Assembly: GCA_964418125.1 (NCBI GenBank)
Contig: CAYQKY010000020.1
Span: 16,527 to 80,526 of the forward strand
DNA from: JACJXW01 sp964418125
GTDB lineage: Bacteria; Bacteroidota; Bacteroidia; Chitinophagales; Saprospiraceae
Direction: 5' to 3'
Length of the DNA: 64,000 nt
The translations under genes and the position numbers were made by a program. Positions 61,893 through 64,000 of the stretch are shown in pieces. The notes under the pieces were generated by a model. It was not told the DNA's origin. It saw nothing but the letters and a program-made list of their open reading frames with translations, and did not search any database. How positions within the stretch are numbered: position 1 is the stretch's first letter; each line of letters starts with the position of its first letter.

Positions 61893-62099
61893 TTATCGCC
61901 GGCTATCCTTCCTGCCCGGCGTAATGCCGCGTGTATCACAAAATTTCTGATGGCGTGCTTCAGCCTGCCAGAAAGTTGAAGCGGATTCCAGTTGAGTAAA
62001 TACCTTCAGCCCGTTGCCTTCCAGTTCCTTCAGGAGCCGGGAGGCAGCGGCTTTTTGTTCTTCATCCTGGTAAAAAATGGCAGAACGGTACTGCCCACC
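61893..62099 (-). pseudogene. msrA: C-terminal fragment of methionine sulfoxide reductase A
   Basis: 69 codons immediately after the msrB stop, in the +1 frame: GGQYRSAIFYQDEEQKAAAS, then STFWQAEARHQKFCDTRG, ending at TAA 61893-61895. These are the QYRSAIFY and AE.yHQ.Y motifs of the MsrA C-terminal half. The N-terminal half with the catalytic GCFWG motif is missing. It looks like the remains of an msrB-msrA pair or fusion after deletion and frameshift. Confidence 0.82.
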
Positions 62100-62100
62100 C

Positions 62101-62523
62101 TTAACGCTCCGAAGACATCTTTTCCCATTCCTCCTGAGGGATGAACTTCATGGAAAGGGAATTGACGCAATGGCGGGTATTCTTTGGGGTGAGGCGCTCG
62201 CCGATAAAGACGTGCCCCAGGTGGCCGCCGCAGTTATTGCAGAGGATCTCCGTCCGCCGGCCATCGGCATCGCGTTCCCGGCGGACAGCCCCCGGGATCT
62301 CATCGTCAAAGCTGGGCCATCCGCAACCGGAGTCGAACTTGTCTTCAGAGCGATACAGGGGCGCCTCACAACGCCGGCAAATGTATACGCCTGCTGTCTT
62401 ATGATTATAATATTCACCCGTGAAAGGGCGCTCCGTGCCCTTGTGCTCAATGACGTATTCTTCTTCCCTGTTCAGCTCGTTCCAGTTTTCTTTACTTTTC
62501 ATAGCGAGGTTGTTTTCTTCCAT
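62101..62523 (-). CDS. msrB: Peptide-methionine (R)-S-oxide reductase
   Basis: 140 residues from ATG 62523 (a TTG lies three codons earlier; ATG 62502, MKSKENW, is also possible). Reduces methionine-R-sulfoxide in proteins. The MsrB core is complete: GTERPFTGEYYNHKTAGVYI, zinc cysteines in CRRCEAPLY and CNNCGGHLGHVF, FDSGCGWPSFDDEI and the catalytic region NTRHCVNSLSMKF. No signal peptide, so cytoplasmic. Followed by an MsrA relic. Confidence 0.95.
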   Translation of the reverse strand: MEENNLAMKSKENWNELNREEEYVIEHKGTERPFTGEYYNHKTAGVYICRRCEAPLYRSEDKFDSGCGWPSFDDEIPGAVRRERDADGRRTEILCNNCGGHLGHVFIGERLTPKNTRHCVNSLSMKFIPQEEWEKMSSER

Positions 62524-62577
62524 TGAATACAAACGGAAGGAGAAAAGGTTGGGGAAAAGTAGAGTGTATCCGTGCGG

Positions 62578-62668
62578 TAGTGTAAGTGTATTGGTGCATC
62601 AGGCAAGTTCTAAAGGATGGCCGGCCGCCGAAAACCAGTAAACTAATGCACCAAACACTGATACACTA
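62578..62668. repeat. Imperfect hairpin between the DUF2007 gene and msrB
   Basis: Left arm TAGTGTAAGTGTATTGGTGC (62578-62597) and right arm ATGCACCAAACACTGATACA (from 62646) pair with small bulges around a centre containing GGCCGGCC. The right arm contains the DUF2007 stop codon. Word use (GTGTAT..GTGT..GTG) matches the hairpin near 12340-12400. Confidence 0.7.
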
Positions 62669-62887
62669 TTCATCTTCCTCGATCAGTTGCTCCTCCTTCA
62701 GGATAGCCAATGCGGCTTCCACCTTTTCCGGTGGCGTATACAGCGTGGATTCTCCAAGGGAGGGAATAGCGGAATCGCGCTTCTCAACAATATGGCTTTC
62801 GATACCATTTTGCTTGAGGATATCTTCAATGATCTTAGCCTTAAACTCTTCAACGGAAGAGTAGATCTTTACCCAGCCTTCTTTCAT
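62666..62887 (-). CDS. DUF2007 small protein
   Basis: 73 residues: WVKIYSSVEEFKAKIIEDIL, KQNGIESHIVEKRDSAIPSL, ESTLYTPPEKVEAALAILKE. This is the DUF2007 (putative signal-transducing, PII-like fold) pattern: a strand, helix, short loop and an acidic end. No membrane segment. Exact role unknown. It lies upstream of msrB on the same strand, separated by a hairpin. Confidence 0.82.
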   Translation of the reverse strand: MKEGWVKIYSSVEEFKAKIIEDILKQNGIESHIVEKRDSAIPSLGESTLYTPPEKVEAALAILKEEQLIEEDE

Positions 62888-63062
62888 ATCAGTTTAGCGT
62901 TTTGGTTTATCTTTTTAAAATAACAGTAAGCCGACTATAAATGTTAGTAGTGCACTAAAATAAAAAGGAATGAGGCACTCCGGGCTTACTTGCAACAAAA
63001 AGTTCAGCAGATTATCGGAACGGAAAAATGATTTTGGTCATTTTAAAGAAAAAATTTCGGCC

Positions 63063-63827
63063 ATGAACCCTTATCATCAATCCAACCGCGCCCGCTGGAA
63101 CGCCGCCGCACCAAAGTGGAAAGCCATGATCGACCGCCGGGGCAACTGGCGGGAGATCACCGAACGCCCGGAGCTCGCCTTTGCAGAGCAAGAGAGAAAA
63201 TATTTTAAGGATATCGCCGATAAGAAGGTGGCGGTGCTGGGCAGCGGCGATAATATGGCCGTACTCGCCCTCGCTGGAATGGACGCGCGAGTCACCTCTG
63301 TGGACATCTCCGAAAAACAGCTGGACATAGCCCGGGAACGCGCGGAAGCTCTGGGGCTGGATATCGCATTCCTGCAAGCAGACGTTACGGGCCTTTCCGC
63401 TCTGCCGGATGCCGCATTCGATCTCGTTTATACCGGCGGCCACGTGGCAGTCTGGGTGTCCAACTTACAGCAATATTACAGCGAAGCGGTACGCATCCTC
63501 CGCCCCGGCGGCCTGTTCCTCGTCAATGAATACCACCCTTTCCGCCGCATCTGGAAGAAGGGTATAGGGAAACTTGAAGTGGAGGTGAGCTATTACAACC
63601 GCGGCCCCTTCCGCTACGAATACAGCAACGATATTCTGGAGCCCAAGGCGGGCCGCTACCCCTGTTATGAATTCCACTGGACGGTAAGCGATCTCGTACA
63701 GGCTATGCTTTGCGCCGGCTGCCGGCTCATTGAAGCGGCCGAGTTCGGGACGCATGTAGGAGACTGGGAGGCTGCCCCGTTGGAGGGATTGCCGGAAAAT
63801 ATCTTGCTGATAGGGAGAAAAGAGTAG
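63063..63827 (+). CDS. Class I SAM-dependent methyltransferase
   Basis: 254 residues from MNPYHQSNRARWNAAAPKWK; the in-frame ATG 31 codons earlier gives an unlikely leader. Motif I VAVLGSGDNMAVLALAGMDA, acidic loop VTSVDISEKQLDIARERA, motif II region FLQADVTGLSALPDAAFDLV and post-motif RILRPGGLFLVNEYHPFRR. Substrate unknown; resembles small-molecule (UbiE/COQ5-like) methyltransferases. A hairpin GCCTCTTC/GAAGAGGC (63847-63889) lies after the stop, without a T-run; the last 110 bp show nothing else. Confidence 0.9.
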   Translation: MNPYHQSNRARWNAAAPKWKAMIDRRGNWREITERPELAFAEQERKYFKDIADKKVAVLGSGDNMAVLALAGMDARVTSVDISEKQLDIARERAEALGLDIAFLQADVTGLSALPDAAFDLVYTGGHVAVWVSNLQQYYSEAVRILRPGGLFLVNEYHPFRRIWKKGIGKLEVEVSYYNRGPFRYEYSNDILEPKAGRYPCYEFHWTVSDLVQAMLCAGCRLIEAAEFGTHVGDWEAAPLEGLPENILLIGRKE

Positions 63828-64000
63828 GGAGTATTAAAGGGTAATCGCCTCTTCCCGGTTATCATGCCGGGCGTAGGGGGCGAAGAGGCCGAAAGGCATA
63901 AAAGATCAGGTTCTAAAGAAAACTGAATCCTACGCTAAATTAAATGTAACTATTCAGCACGCCTGCGTACTGACGAATTAGAAAAAAAATGTTATTTTTT

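Overview
The window (about 54% G+C by eye) looks like chromosome from a Bacteroidota bacterium, most likely a Saprospiria/Lewinella-type marine filament former. This rests on several signs: a GldA/GldF/GldG gliding ABC transporter locus, giant secreted adhesins ending in a type IX secretion (T9SS) CHU_C-type C-terminal domain, GldN-, PorE- and PorG-like proteins, SprB-like repeats, promoters fitting the Bacteroidota -7 box TAnnTTTG, and lipoproteins with Bacteroidota-style lipoboxes. The genus call is inference. I recognised no rRNA, tRNA, CRISPR array, prophage or full-length IS.

Layout. 1-9.7 kb: two tandem giant adhesins built from ~70-residue Ig-like repeats, the first cut by the window edge. 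10.2-13.4 kb: proline dehydrogenase, shikimate dehydrogenase and a DUF368 polyprenyl-phosphate translocase. 13.5-17.2 kb: a membrane-spanning caspase-like protein with a FISUMP tail and a secreted S1/P1-like zinc hydrolase. 17.2-22.7 kb: gldA, an unknown secreted protein, gldF, gldG and a DUF4340 gene, all on the minus strand. 23-24.4 kb: a protein with two GldN-like modules and a small unknown. 24.6-28.1 kb: a membrane AraC regulator with starch-binding-like sensor domains beside an alpha-amylase strongly resembling archaeal GH13 enzymes. 28.5-31.2 kb: two lipoproteins. 31.6-34.9 kb: a Pif1-like helicase facing an HNH nuclease gene whose 3' end is interrupted by a small inverted-repeat element. 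35-38.9 kb: a DUF6624 protein and a BlaI/BlaR1 pair, with a triple operator shared with a divergent PorE-like OmpA protein (39-41.6 kb). 41.8-48.5 kb: metabolic and unknown genes, methionine gamma-lyase with a divergent Lrp regulator, and a GH3 enzyme. 48.6-49.3 kb: a GxxExxY gene followed by convergent CACAGAG/CTCTGTG repeat arrays. 49.9-58.3 kb: a codirectional sulfur cluster: persulfide-dioxygenase/rhodanese fusion, SulP permease, FeS-NrfD fusion and molybdopterin catalytic subunit, closed by an intrinsic terminator. 58.5-64 kb: CorA, a second copy of the inverted-repeat element, a truncated DUF4382 lipoprotein, PorG-like protein, MsrB with an unannotated MsrA relic, DUF2007 and a methyltransferase.

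The main novelty lies between genes. Intergenic spaces repeatedly hold short-word tandem repeats or imperfect hairpins whose arms contain the neighbouring stop or start codon. A MITE-like element with TIR GAGCATGTTTGGAGGCC occurs twice; one copy sits precisely in the HNH gene with a TTA target duplication, and the pre-insertion reading frame can be reconstructed.
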